Shown: positions 48,985 to 59,394, numbered from the stretch's first letter. The stretch is DNA of 64,000 nucleotides from Gari tellinella (GCA_922989275.2 OV277869.1:40470189-40534188); one strand, 5' to 3'. The notes: a model not told the origin generated them from the sequence alone. Numbers and translations: made by a program.

Positions 48985-51900
48985 CTGTAAGATAAATAAA
49001 ATACGGTCAAACCTCCATATCAAGAATTAGCTTTTAAGACAAACTTACTTATATTTCAAAGTTAACCCACTATCCCATAGCCTGATTCTAGTTTTGAAAA
49101 TAGGAAACCAATTAAAGATGGTTAAAAGTAAAGCAGAATGCGCCTACATGTGCATTCTGCTTTACTGTCAGCCTACTTTAAGCTATCATCTGCTGGAATA
49201 TAGAAAATAGTTATTATAAATAGCAATGCATAGCACAAAAGAAGCCTAAATAGTCAACCAGAACTGCAAACAGTACATAATACTCCCTTCATGGGGCATA
49301 ACTCTTGACCAACTTGACAAATTTTGATGAAACACTAGATGTGCAGTTCATCAAAACAACATTTCAGCTCAACATGTGAAAGCTTGTGGTGAAAAAAGAG
49401 TGTAAAACAAGATATTTCTAATGTTTTCAATTCAAAAAGGGGAATAACTCATGGAAAACTTGACATATTTTTATGACACACATACTTTATGTGGAGTATA
49501 ATAAAATAACCTCATATACAAAATTCCAGATAAATAAGTGAAAGCATATGGCGAAAAAGTGCTGAAAACCACCAATTTCTTATATCTTAAGACCAAGAAG
49601 TGGTATACCTTATAAAAAATTAAAGAATTTTGAATATTTACATTCACTCTGTAAAGTCGTTATGTAATCCTATTAAAAATTTGCAGGTCATCCCTCGATG
49701 AACCTACACTTCGAATCTGGTTTTAGCCAGTTCGGATTTCGCCCGTGATATTCGTGGACTTCTTCAAATACACTACATCGGGCACTTAACACTAAGCTCC
49801 CATTGGTCGACGGTCATATGACACTAGCGGAGTGATACAGACCCATAGGTCGTTGCCATCACGTTGCTATGTGTGTAAATGGGTTAAGAAAACAACCGCG
49901 ACCTGTATTTTTAGAATGTGCTTTGGCAATAGATATTCAAGTTGCACTGTTATTTGTTTGCCTTGTAAGTCTTTTCTATTCACAGAGAGAAAGTTTACTG
50001 GAAAAAATCCTAAATTTTTAATACAGTTACAGTACATGTAGTTGGGACTACTTTCTCACCATATTTAGAAACTGGAATGGCTATTACATCGACATTACAT
50101 CTATCAAACCTCTTTGACCGGTATATGATAAATTCTTATACAGAAACACAAATCTGGCAAATAAACACATTAAATTGACAAGACAGAAACTATAAATATA
50201 AATATAAGGAATAAACAACATCTCTTTGCCGCTCATGACGGTATGACTACATTAGCTTCGGGGGTAAATTTAACGAAAACGCCCCTCGGGCGTTTACGTA
50301 ATTTACCCCCTGCGAAGCTAATGTAGTCATACCGTCATGAACATCAAAAATATGTTGTTTATTCCTATAATACATGCAAACTTAATGTGCAGTTCATCAA
50401 AACAATGTCATATATACTAAATTTCAGGTTCAATGTCATATATACTAAATTTCAGCTTTAATATCATATATACTAAATTTCAGCTTCATATGTCAAAGAA
50501 TATATGAGAACAATGCTGAAAACCAAGACGGAGGGACATCACTATTATACCATAAACCGTTCTGTCTGAAGATGGGCATATACTATTGGACTGGTCTAAA
50601 CTTGAATTTTCCAATTAAACTTTCAGGAGTGAATGAGTTAATCTGTATGCACAGAAGTTAATGACCACATTGCGCCCTTGCGGAAAGTATACTTGTCATA
50701 TACAATAAGAGTACCTGTAAAAAGTACACTTGTCCTATGCAAACAGTGTAGAACTAGATCAAAGGGCTCTTGAAGAAACCCTCTGATCTGGGTCTGTACT
50801 GTTTGTCAGTTTGTAATATAGGGCAGAAAATAGCCCTACAAGCAAGGCTCCAGATAAGGGGAGTCTTTCAAAAACCTAAAATCTTTATGGTCTGCATTAA
50901 ACCCTATGGTGTCACTACTTATTAGAATCATCTCTTCGAGGCAATTCTGATGAATAGCACATTTGTAACACCATAAGACTTGGCGCTTAAATGAGTAAGA
51001 AAATGTTGGATTCTTTCAGTTTACTTTCTATTATCTGGGGTCCTGTGAATAGTTACCTGATAATTTTTTTCTTGACCACTTTCTTTTCTTTCCTGCTGTT
51101 TGTGTTATACTGGAGCTCTCGCTGTTTTTGGCCATTGCGTATATTCTCCATATTCTCTTTGTCCTCTACATGGACTCTGGCTGGGGTAGGGGACTGGAAG
51201 TGATCGTCAGGGAACTCATCCTCACTGAAAACAGGTCAATCAAAAGCTACAAATTAAGTTACAGGTTAAGTGATCTTTAACATTTAATTTAAATACCAAT
51301 CATCAGATACAATTACAGCTTTTTGCGCAATTTACCCCATAAGCTTGTTTCTAGTTATGAAAACTTTTAACAAGTGACCACTGGGCGCTTTCTGCTTTAC
51401 TTTCAGCCCGCTTTAAGCTAGCTATCATCTACTAGAATAGAGAAAATATATCTTATGGTACATATCCATTACTCATTTACTGCATAAATCAGAACTATTT
51501 TCTTCAGTGGAGGAATAAATTGAATGCTCTAAAAGGCTATATATTCTATAGGGTAAAGGGTGAATGCCCATCATATTAAGAAACTTTATAGAAATCATCT
51601 TCAATCTTCAAAAAGTGGTATTTTAGGACAAATTCACTGAACAGTCGAACTTCGATATCTTGAACTCGCTTAACTCCAAATATCCAACATGTGGACACAT
51701 GAACTTCATTATTTCATGCTCAGTTATGTCGAACATACCCGTATTTCAACGTTAAAACGAGGCTAAGCCATGTTTTAACTTTGAAATACGTGTATGTTCG
51801 ACTTAACCGAGTTCGAGATATTGAAGTTCAACTGCATATCTTATATATATACTAATTTTATGATAAGCATCTATAAACAAGTTACAACACTGAAACTTTA

Positions 51901-53290
51901 AATGGACAATTCCAATTTTTCAATGAAGTCTAGTCCATTTTGGTTACTTAGGGTTGATTTTTACAATAAATTACAAAATGACAAACAGTGTAGAACCTGA
52001 TCAGAGGGCCCTCTGATCAGGGTCTTCACTGTTGCATAAGACAAATATTCTTCACAGATACACTATTTGTTAATGATGAGTATTCTTGTTGCTCAGGGTT
52101 GAATGTGTTAAAAAGAAAAAAATCTCTGGAAATTATAGTCATATTTTACCTGAGACTTTCACAGCTGTCATGTTCTAGGACAGATGTTAGGGAGGCTGTA
52201 GATCCTCGTGACTCTACAGAGCGGGATCGTGGCCCCACAATAGCCTCTGGTCTCATCCAGCTGGGTTTAGTGACTGTGGCTGTGACAGGCCGAGGTCTGA
52301 GGCTTGTCATTTTGTCACTGTACCTAAAAATTAAAACAGGTAAACAGTGCTCCAGATACAGTGGAGAAGACATTATTCTTTCCCAATAAACGTGTTTAGG
52401 CTAAAACAGTTATTTCCATTACAAAAATAGTGGAACAAACATCTCTTGATGTGAGCTTAAGCTTTGCACCAACAGGGTTTGTGGTTGCTATGTTACTCAG
52501 TTTGCACGTTACATTTGGTGGCAGCGGTGGGTTAAAGACAACTGCCTGACTGGGGTTGCCTTGCCAACAGTTCTCCCAGGGTCCAGGTCTGGAGGCAAGA
52601 CTCCTCGGAGGGGAGAGTTATGTAATGTAACAAATGTGGTAAGTTGGTATATGCAAATGAGTCTTCCTAAATTATTGTATGCTGGGAAGTGAGTTAACAT
52701 AAGTGAGGTTTACTCACTTCCCAGCATACAATAATTTAGGAAGGTATTGCAATGAACCCCTGAAAATCCCACTGGCGCCTGAACAATGAGATAAGTTGAA
52801 TGCCACCACTCATAGTTACTATATAGAGACATGGTGATCAAGTGCTGGGCCGAATCTGGGTACACATTTTCGACTGCGAAAATACCGATAAACCGTCTGG
52901 CAAACGTTAATGTTACACATTCGTCAGTTAAAATACATCTTAAAATTAACAAATATAACAAGTTCTTGTCAATAAATGAACCTACGTCAAATATATTTGA
53001 AGATCTTTTGAGCAATTATTCAGACTCGGTTTACTTCGTCTTCTCCTCTTGTCAACTTCCGTTTTGACCAGTGTCAGTTGAAACAGGCGATTTCATTGAA
53101 CGATCAAGTGTCTACAAAGTTCCCGCGATCTGTCAAATCCAAAACATGCGCCGCATATATTTACGTGAATAGAACAGAATAGAACATATCGATACTTTCT
53201 GAATTAATTTATATCGATCATGCATTGAAAACACATTTACCATTGAATAATTCCAGCCTCTTTGGTACTTTTCGACATTTTCTCATTCAT
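48446..53290 (-). CDS. CCDC34: CCDC34-like coiled-coil protein, four exons found
   Basis: On the minus strand exons 53290-53241, 52323-52150, 51224-51057 and 48984-48446 join in frame across GT-AG introns into 310 codons, starting MNEKMSKSTKEAGIIQWYSD. A Ser/Arg-rich N-terminus leads to SPWEQWLIEKVKED and a long Lys/Glu/Gln coiled coil. Two FQEWI/FEEW blocks and the signature KPRPLPNSFGYTSGKLTG follow. The SPWE-W opening and the KPRP-SYGY-GKLTG end are features I know from vertebrate CCDC34, a protein of about 370 aa needed for sperm flagella. The last exon should encode a Pro/Tyr-rich tail and was not found with confidence. The gene is convergent with the ankyrin/DPY30 gene. The symbol rests on motif recall, not an alignment. 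Confidence 0.8.
49062..49230. repeat. MITE family C in CCDC34 intron 3, right end lost
   Basis: TTAACCCACTATCCCATAGC, then a hairpin with apex GCGCCTACATGTGC. Breaks off after AATATAGAAAATAG. Confidence 0.75.
49231..50199. other. Intronic stretch with weak tandem repeats
   Basis: From 49290 to 49600 there are imperfect units with GGGGCATAACTCTTGACC-like and CAGTTCATCAAAACAACAT-like motifs; related TTTCAG-CAATGTCATATATAC units recur at 50405-50485. Nothing else recognised. Confidence 0.45.
50200..50375. repeat. Long inverted repeat
   Basis: GGAATAAACAACAT (50208) pairs with ATGTTGTTTATTCC. Inside, TCATGACGGTATGACTACAT and TTAGCTTCG pair with 50302-50340, around an inner CGCCCCTCGGGCG hairpin. 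Confidence 0.85.
50575..50800. repeat. MITE family B pieces
   Basis: A right end (CTTTCAGGAGTGAATGAGTT, to 50641) and a separate hairpin CAAACAGTGTAGAACTAGAT with GATCTGGGTCTGTACTGTTT. Confidence 0.6.
50843..50990. repeat. MITE family F, right end missing
   Basis: AAGGCTCCAGATAAGGGGAG, then ATTAAACCCTATGGTGTCAC and a hairpin CTTATTAGAATCATCTCTTC with partner. Confidence 0.7.
51057..51224 (-). CDS. CCDC34: CCDC34 exon 3
   Basis: SEDEFPDDHFQSPTPARVHV to KKVVKKKII, acidic then basic. Acceptor CCTGTTTTCAG, donor AG|GTAACT. Confidence 0.8.
51328..51563. repeat. MITE family C in CCDC34 intron 2
   Basis: CAATTTACCCCATAAGCTTG to TATAGGGTAAAGGGTGAA. Left hairpin arm deleted. Confidence 0.75.
51640..51836. 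repeat. MITE family H
   Basis: Ends CAGTCGAACTTCGATATCTT and GAGATATTGAAGTTCAACTG. The central hairpin GTCGAACATACCCGTATTTC pairs with a slightly changed partner around GAGGCTAAGCC. The fuller version of the hairpin at 11225. Confidence 0.8.
51890..52110. repeat. MITE family B, hairpin apex deleted
   Basis: CTGAAACTTTAAATGGACAA to CAGGGTTGAATGTGTTAA. The apex is reduced to GATCAGAGGGCCCTCTGATC. Confidence 0.75.
52150..52323 (-). CDS. CCDC34: CCDC34 exon 2
   Basis: YSDKMTSLRPRPVTATVTKP to LEHDSCESL, Ser/Arg-rich. Acceptor TTTTTAG, donor AG|GTAAAA. Confidence 0.8.
52357..52440. repeat. MITE family A, left third
   Basis: TACAGTGGAGAAGACATTAT and AATAAACGTGTTTAGGC. It breaks off before the hairpin. 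Confidence 0.65.
52441..52662. mobile_element. Collapsed LTR-retrotransposon remnant
   Basis: An LTR-like 3' edge (GTTTGCACGTTACA, to about 52514) is followed by TTTGGTGGCAGCGGTGGG, which resembles a primer-binding site of Gypsy-type elements. Only about 90 bp later come a purine run (GGAGGGGAGAG) and TGTAATGTAACAAATGTGG, which looks like the start of a second LTR. The whole coding interior would be missing. Tentative. Confidence 0.4.
52663..52743. repeat. Inverted repeat with perfect 30-bp arms
   Basis: CTTCCTAAATTATTGTATGC and TGGGAAGTGAG pair exactly with CTCACTTCCCA and the rest, around a loop of about 17 bp. Confidence 0.9.
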
Positions 53291-53725
53291 GACTTGAGCA
53301 TCTAGCTGGTATTCAGAAAGTATTTGTGCGGCAAAATATTTAAGCGGCTTGCAGACAGTTTTTCACAGGGGTCAATATCAGCCAATCAAAAGGCGCGCAA
53401 CAATTCCGGATTGAGTAACGAGGTCGCCGGAAGTTGATTTGATGAGAACTCAGATGCAGAAATAGAACAGCCAGAACACAGCTCAAAAACCTTTAATTAT
53501 ATAAGACTAAGGTACATTTACGACGATGATTTTAATGCTTCTATGAAGGATAATGTTTGTTCTTTCTGACCGCTGAGTACCGTAGGCGTCGACTCTCGCG
53601 TTTTATCGGAAATTTTCGTCCCCTGATTCGGCCCAGCACTTGATCACCATGTCTCTATATATAGTAACTTTGAGAGGGGGCATTCATCTTATCTCATTGT
53701 TCAGGTGCCAGTGGAAAATCCATGC
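52756..53725. repeat. Inverted pair flanking CCDC34 exon 1
   Basis: About 105 bp at 52756-52860 (ACTGGCGCCTGAACAATGAG, then CATGGTGATCAAGTGCTGGG) recur inverted at 53630-53725 with about 90 percent identity by eye. The intervening 770 bp hold CCDC34 exon 1 and its presumed promoter. Confidence 0.8.
53241..53290 (-). CDS. CCDC34: CCDC34 exon 1
   Basis: MNEKMSKSTKEAGIIQW, donor TG|GTAAAT. The first two ATGs are in the same frame, and the TG left over joins the G of exon 2 to complete Trp. It lies inside the 52756-53725 inverted-repeat pair. Confidence 0.65.
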
Positions 53726-53742
53726 CAGATCCTATGGTAAAT

Positions 53743-55440
53743 TTCTTCTTCTTCTTCTTCTTCCATATACTGGCCGCCTTCGACTTGTCGAATACTCTGC
53801 CAGTTTGTACGCATGATAACCCCCCCTCACATCGAAATTTTTTGAAGGGTTTGTGTCAGATTTGCTTGGTCACTTGAGATTTGAATATCTCAAGGGACTG
53901 GGCCTCTGCAATAATAGGTGGAAGTTTGTTCCATTCTTTAGTTGTTTGGTTAAAGAATGACCATTTCCTGGAATCTGTTCTAGCTATGTGCACTGCATAG
54001 CTGTGGGGTTGTGCATATCTAGTGTTTCTTGTAGGTTTATTTAAATATTTTGCTCCAGGTTTATTTCTTCAAGGTTATTTACAATTTTATAATACAAGGA
54101 CAGTCTGGCTTCTTTTCGCCTAATTTTTAAGTCTTTCCACTGAAGTTTGTTTAGCATCTCCCCCACACTAGATCTATTTCTATGTTTTCCCATGACATAT
54201 CTTGCACCGCGTCTTTGTATCTTATCTAATTTATCTATAATTATGTTTTTTCTTATAAGGGTCCCAAACATTGCTGGCATATTCTAATTGCGGTCGGACT
54301 AAAGTAAGATATGCGTTTTCTTTAATATTTTGTGAGCAGATGTGTAAATTTCTATGTAGGTAGCCAAGTGTCCTATTCGCTTTATTTGCGATGTTGTTGA
54401 TATGTTCCCCCCAAGTCCAAGTCGTCTGTGATAGTGCAACCAAGGTATTTCGTGGCCTTTTCACGACAAAGCGAGATTCCATGCAGGTTATAGTTATGGT
54501 TAATGGTCTTTCTCTTCTTTGATACGGACAATACCGAGCATTTATTGGGATGGAACTCCATTTTCCATTTGTCTTCCCATTCCGCTAACCTGTCCAGGTC
54601 TTTCAGTTAGATATGATATCGTGTCGTCGGCAAAAAGCCGCACAGTAGAGTGGAGGCCCTGCGGCAGGTCATTTATGTAGAAGAGGAACAGACTCGGTCC
54701 GAGTACCGAGCCTTGTGGTACACCGGAGTCAACAGTCTCCGTGTCCGATTCCTCGCCTTCAACCGCAACGACCTGAGTCCTACTCCTACCTGTTAGAAAT
54801 GCCCTAATCCACGATAGGGTTGTGCCTTTAATGCCATAGTGGCTTAATTTGTGGAGAAGGAGAGAATAGGAGACTTTGTCAAAAGCTTTTGAGAAATCAA
54901 GTATTAAAAGATCAGTTCGTTTTCCATCTTCAAGATTTTTAGAGAGGTCATCTATACACTCTACAAGCTGGGTTTCGCAGGACCTTTTGCTGCGAAATCC
55001 ATGCTGTAGTGGGTATAGAATATTATTTGCTTCTGCGTGTTTCATTTATATGTGGCTGGTGATGATATGTTCCATTAATTTGCTACATACACAGGTTAGC
55101 GAAATGGGTCGTTAATTCTCAGCTTGGTATTTCTGTCCTTTTTTGAAGGCTGGCGTGATACATGCCTTTTTCCAATTTGATGGGACCTCGCCTGACAGAA
55201 GAGATTTTTGGAAAATCTTCGTTAAAATTGGGGAGATTTCCTTTGCTAATTCTTTGAGTACTAGCGGCTTTATTTTGTCGGGGCCCCCTGCTTTGTGAGG
55301 GTAAATGTTCATATTCGGTTATAATTATTTCATCTGCCTCAGGAAAGATGTCATCTTCAGACATATATTTTTCATTTTTGAATGTTTGTGAGGTTATATT
55401 GTCTGGATCACAGGGAGCCAGAACGTAGGGGGTATTTGTG
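53743..55440 (-). pseudogene. Decayed non-LTR retrotransposon (CR1/L2/jockey-like)
   Basis: On the minus strand the reverse transcriptase is readable in pieces: an N-terminal part with PHKAGGPDKIKPLVLKELAK, then LILDFSKAFDKVSY (motif A), SGVPQGSVLGPSLFLFYIND (motif B) and RLFADDT (catalytic motif). The C-terminal part has RPQLEYASNVWDP and DKIQRRGARYVMG. Frames shift near 55300, 55110, 54600 and 54270, so it is inactive. The element is truncated at its 5' side and ends in (GAA)n at 53745-53762, typical of the microsatellite tails of CR1/L2-like elements. An endonuclease domain is absent. Confidence 0.85.
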
Positions 55441-55443
55441 GCC

Positions 55444-55656
55444 TTAAACAGGGCTCCAGATAAGGGGGAGTTAACTGCACAAATCAAACATTTTCTCACT
55501 TATTTCAACACAAAATCCTATGGTGTTACTACTCATTAGAATCGTCTCTTTGAGACGATTCTAATGACTCTAAATGAGTAGTGACACCATAGGGTTTAAA
55601 GCAGAAATAAAGATTTTAATTTTTGAAATACTCCCCTTATCTGGAGCCCTGCTTAA
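55444..55656. repeat. MITE family F, reference copy, left arm of the duplication
   Basis: TTAAACAGGGCTCCAGATAA to TATCTGGAGCCCTGCTTAA. The hairpin ACTACTCATTAGAATCGTCT pairs with its complement; the centre 55539-55561 is GAATCGTCT, five bases, AGACGATTC. The right arm of the hairpin carries a short insertion (GACTCTAAATGAG). Confidence 0.9.
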
Positions 55657-56667
55657 ATGACCCAAAAAAGATATAAAATTTTTATATGAGTATATATATC
55701 ATAGACAAGGGGTCGAACTGTCAACAGGGCCATTTCACTACCTCCCATGATAAACACATCATATTTTCTACACGTTTTGATCAATTCTACTAGACTCAAC
55801 AGTTTCAAGTACCTAAATTGTCACACTAATGATAACCATTTACTTTTATCCTGCAATTGTACTTGGTCTCGAAAAAAAAAGCAAAATCCGAGCGGAACGA
55901 TGCCCAATTTGGGAGGTCGGCAGAACTGGTGCAATCCTCATTTTCAAGACTGAACTGCAACATAACGCCATGCAGGAGAGAAACGGGCACATGCAATCAA
56001 TAAACGAACATATTACATGCAACTTACCCGCATAAACCGTCCGTGAACCGCTCTCGAATCCACCGATTTCACTCACTTTCTGTTTGAACACTCAAATATC
56101 TAGAGCTGACCACCATATAAAATCACATGACCGCAGATGCGACCACGTCATTTCATTGGCTCTTGGTATCGACTGACCCAATGAAATGACAGCTTACAAA
56201 ACGAATAATGTTATTGAATATGGAGGTCAGCTGTTGACATTTGACTGTTGAAACAGAAAGTGAGCGAAATTGGTGGACTCGAGGGCGACGGTTTATGCGG
56301 GTAAGTTGCATGTAATATGTTCATTTATTGCATGCGCCCGTCTCTCCCCTGCATGGCGTTACGTTGCTGTTCAGTCTTGAAAATGAGGATTGCACCAGTT
56401 CTGCCGACCTCGCAAATTGGGAATCGTTCCGCTCGGATTTTGCTTTTTTTTTCGAGACCAAGTACAATTGCAGGATAAAAGTAAATGGTTATCATTAGTG
56501 TGACTATTTAGGTACTTGAAACTGTTGAGTCTAGTTGAATTGATCAAAACGTGTAGAAAATATGACGTGTTTATCATGGGAGGTAGTGAAATGGCCCTGT
56601 TGACAGTTCGACCCCTTGTCTATGATATATATACTCATAAATTTTTTATTTTTTTTTTGGGGGTCAT

Positions 56668-56919
56668 TTAACCCTTTACCCCATAGACTGTTTCTAGTTT
56701 TGAAAATTGGTGACTACTTAAAGCAGGTTGAAAGTAAAGCAGAATGCGCCCTAAGGCGCATTCTGCTTTACTTTCAGCCTGCTTTAAGTCACCATCTGCT
56801 AGAATTAAGAAAATATTTTTTCTGATACATATTCATGACTGTATAGATTGGAATTATTTTCTTCCGCGGAGGATTAAACGGAATGCGCTAAAAGGCGCTT
56901 CTATAAGGTAAAGGGTTAA
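56668..56919. repeat. MITE family C, right arm of the duplication
   Basis: TTAACCCTTTACCCCATAGA to ATAAGGTAAAGGGTTAA. The hairpin is the GCGCC variant. Confidence 0.9.
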
Positions 56920-56962
56920 GGCCACAAATACCCCCTACGTTCTGGGTCCCTGTGGTCTGGAT

Positions 56963-57587
56963 CTGAGAAAACTGATTTGAATTGTTGAAATTTATCATGA
57001 TTTCTCTCAAAGGTCAGATTCCTGTCATTATGACATGCATGATTTCAAATAAAAAATATATACCTGCTTCTTCTGTCCATAATTATTCCCTATAATTGTT
57101 GCCAGAATTACAAAACAACCTTAATTTTTCATTTTTTGACAGTCGTCGCAAGGGGATTGGTTAGTTTCCGACAGGCACCTGTATGGTGAATGGCATACGG
57201 CATTCGTATGTGTATTCATACGCTACCTGACCTATTTATGAGGCCTACTGTAATGGCGGACGTCCAGGATCCAAATTGTATCGTAAGCAATTTGTTTATT
57301 TACATTATTTAAACATTAAGTACGGCGAGAATACAGAAGAACAGTATAAAGCAGCAATTAAATTCAGACATATACGTTGCACTTTGTGGATTTAGAATTC
57401 ACGGTCAAATAGACTATGGTAGATAAATATTTGATTTTATTGAAAATACTTGTGCCACGAATTCATTCGTGCTTGTGCCAAGTTCTGAAGTTGTGTCCAT
57501 ACCCCATTTCTCTGATATTGAAATAAAACTAAACTATAACTTAGATCTCAGAGGAAATATCAATAGATTCAATGGGGGGGGGGGGTT
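56963..57587. other. Gene-free stretch
   Basis: No repeat recognised. TAATGGCGGACGTCCAGGAT at 57251 would start a reading frame of ten codons before ATC|GTAAGC, so an isolated first exon is conceivable but unsupported. Confidence 0.35.
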
Positions 57588-58812
57588 GCTCATGACAACT
57601 ATATCACTTGGAGGGTCTTCACTGTTTTCATAGGACAAGTGTACTGCTTACATGTACACTGCTTGCTCATGACAACTATACTCATCTCTTGGAGGGTCTT
57701 CACTGTTTTCATAGGACAAGTGTACTGCTTACATGTACACTGTTTGCTCATGACAACTATACTCATCACTTGGAGGGTCTTCACTGTTTTCATAGGACAA
57801 GTGTACTGCTAACATGTTCACTGTTTGCTCATGACAACTATACTCATCACTTGGAGGGTCTTCACTGTTTTCATAGGACAAGTGTACTGCTTACATGTAC
57901 ACTGTTTGCTCATGACAACTATACTCATCTCTTGGAGGGTCTTCACTGTTTTCATAGGACAAGTGTACTGCTTACATGTACACTGTTTGCTCATGCCAAC
58001 TATACTCATCACTTGGAGGGTCTTCACTGTTTTCATAGGACAAGTGTACTGCTAACATTTTCACTGTTTGCTCATGACAACTATACTCATCTCTTGGAGG
58101 GTATTCACTGTTTTCATAGGACAAGTGTACTGCTAACATGTTCACTGTTTGCTCATGACAACTATACTCATCTCTTGGAGGGTATTCACTGTTTTCATAG
58201 GACAAGTGTACTGCTAACATGTTCACTGTTTGCTCATGACAACTATACTCATCTCTTGGAGGGTCTTCACTGTTTTCATAGGACAAGTGTACTGCTAACA
58301 TGTTCACTGTTTGCTCATGACAACTATACTCATCACTTGGAGGGTCTTCACTGTTTTCATAGGACAAGTGTACTGCTTACATGTTCACTGTATGCTCATG
58401 ACAACTATACTCATCATTTGGAGGGTCTTCACTGTTTTCATAGGACAAGTGTACTGCTAACATGTTCACTGTTTGCTCATGACAACTATACTCATCACTT
58501 GGAGGGTCTTCACTGTTTTCATAGGACAAGTGCACTGCTTACATGTACACTGTTTGCTCATGACAACTATACTCATCACTTGGAGGGTCTTCACTGTTTT
58601 CATAGGACAAGTGTACTGCTTACATGTCACTGTTTGCTCATGACAACTATACTCATCTATTGGAGGGTCTTCACTGTTTTCATAGGACAAGTGTACTGCT
58701 AACATGTTCACTGTTTGCTCATGACAACTATACTCATCTCTTGGAGGGTCTTCACTGTTTTCATAGGACAAGTGTACTGCTTACATGTACACTGTTTGCC
58801 CATGGCATTGAC
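57588..58812. repeat. 81-bp minisatellite, about 15 copies
   Basis: Units start GCTCATGACAACTATACTCA at 57588, 57665, 57746, 57827 and every 81 bp after. Because 81 is a multiple of three, long false open frames run through both strands. Part of each unit, GGGTCTTCACTGTTT-CATAGGACAAGTGTACT and ACATGTACACTGTTTG, matches the right hairpin arm and flank of family B MITEs. Units alternate between two types (TTACATGTACACTG and TAACATGTTCACTG). Confidence 0.95.
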
Positions 58813-58983
58813 AACTATACTCATCAAGTGCTTCGGTTTAATGTGTAAGGCCATCATACACTTCTTGACTACAATTAAACCTTCACTGCGTGCCTAACAA
58901 CCTTACTGACAACCTTACTGAATTAACAGTTAACATTAACATTATCACTAGATCTTTTAACCCATTGAACCAACAGTTGTGGT

Positions 58984-58985
<2 letters not shown>

Positions 58986-59038
<53 letters not shown>
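58986..59038. repeat. Poly(G) tract, 53 bases
   Basis: An uninterrupted run of G, bounded by GTGA on the left and AGGGGTG on the right. Its length may be inexact because homopolymers are hard to sequence. Confidence 0.9.
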
Positions 59039-59039
<1 letters not shown>

Positions 59040-59065
59040 GGGGTGTAAATGAATGGGCTGGGGTA

Positions 59066-59272
59066 CAGGGCTGCCATAAGTTGATCATAAAAATCCTAAG
59101 ATTTAAATTTTCCTGGCTCAATTTTACTAATCGTACCTTTACCCCATAGTCTGTTTGAAGACACATGACTGCTTAAGGGGCATTCTGCTTTACTTTCAGC
59201 CTGTTTTAAGCTACAATCTGCTAGGATACATATCCGAATACTTATGAAAAATCTGGAGAAATGACAGCCCTG
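59066..59272. repeat. MITE family K, second copy
   Basis: CAGGGCTGCCATAAG to GACAGCCCTG, flanked by GGGGTA on both sides (59060-59065, 59273-59278). It contains the same embedded family C piece as the copy at 13229, with the hairpin mostly deleted. Confidence 0.85.
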
Positions 59273-59394
59273 GGGGTAATGTCTTCAACCCGTTAACCCC
59301 ACAGGGGACCGTCACAATAGAAGTCTGAACCCAAAAAGAAAAAAATGCATAGAACACTACATAAACTAGTTTGAACTACATGTGTGTGGTTCAC

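Larger units (their letters stand above)
55402..56962. repeat. 1.5-kb inverted duplication
   Basis: The left arm (55402-55443, 55657-56165) and the right arm (56175-56667, 56920-56962) mirror each other around about 56170. Examples are GACAAGGGGTCGAACTGTCA against its complement, and GCAACTTACCCGCATAAACC against its complement. Identity is high in the outer 400 bp and lower near the centre (CATTGGCTCTTGGTATCGAC). Each arm contains GTTTATGCGGGTAAGTTGC, which could be a splice donor. The arms are each broken by a different MITE. Confidence 0.85.

Noticed and set aside
48541..48990. A Ser/Phe/Cys-rich 149-codon plus-strand frame
   Set aside because: Antisense shadow of the CCDC34 coiled-coil exon.
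53743..55440. An intact, active retrotransposon
   Set aside because: Several frameshifts, no endonuclease domain and 5' truncation show that it is dead.
57253..57282. MADVQDPNCI followed by a possible donor
   Set aside because: Ten codons with a plausible start and splice site, but no second exon in frame nearby.
57608..58702. A 364-codon open frame and several overlapping ones on both strands
   Set aside because: They are translations of the 81-bp minisatellite, open only because 81 is divisible by three.
58883..59166. Poly-proline reading frames
   Set aside because: They are the poly(G) tract read on the minus strand.
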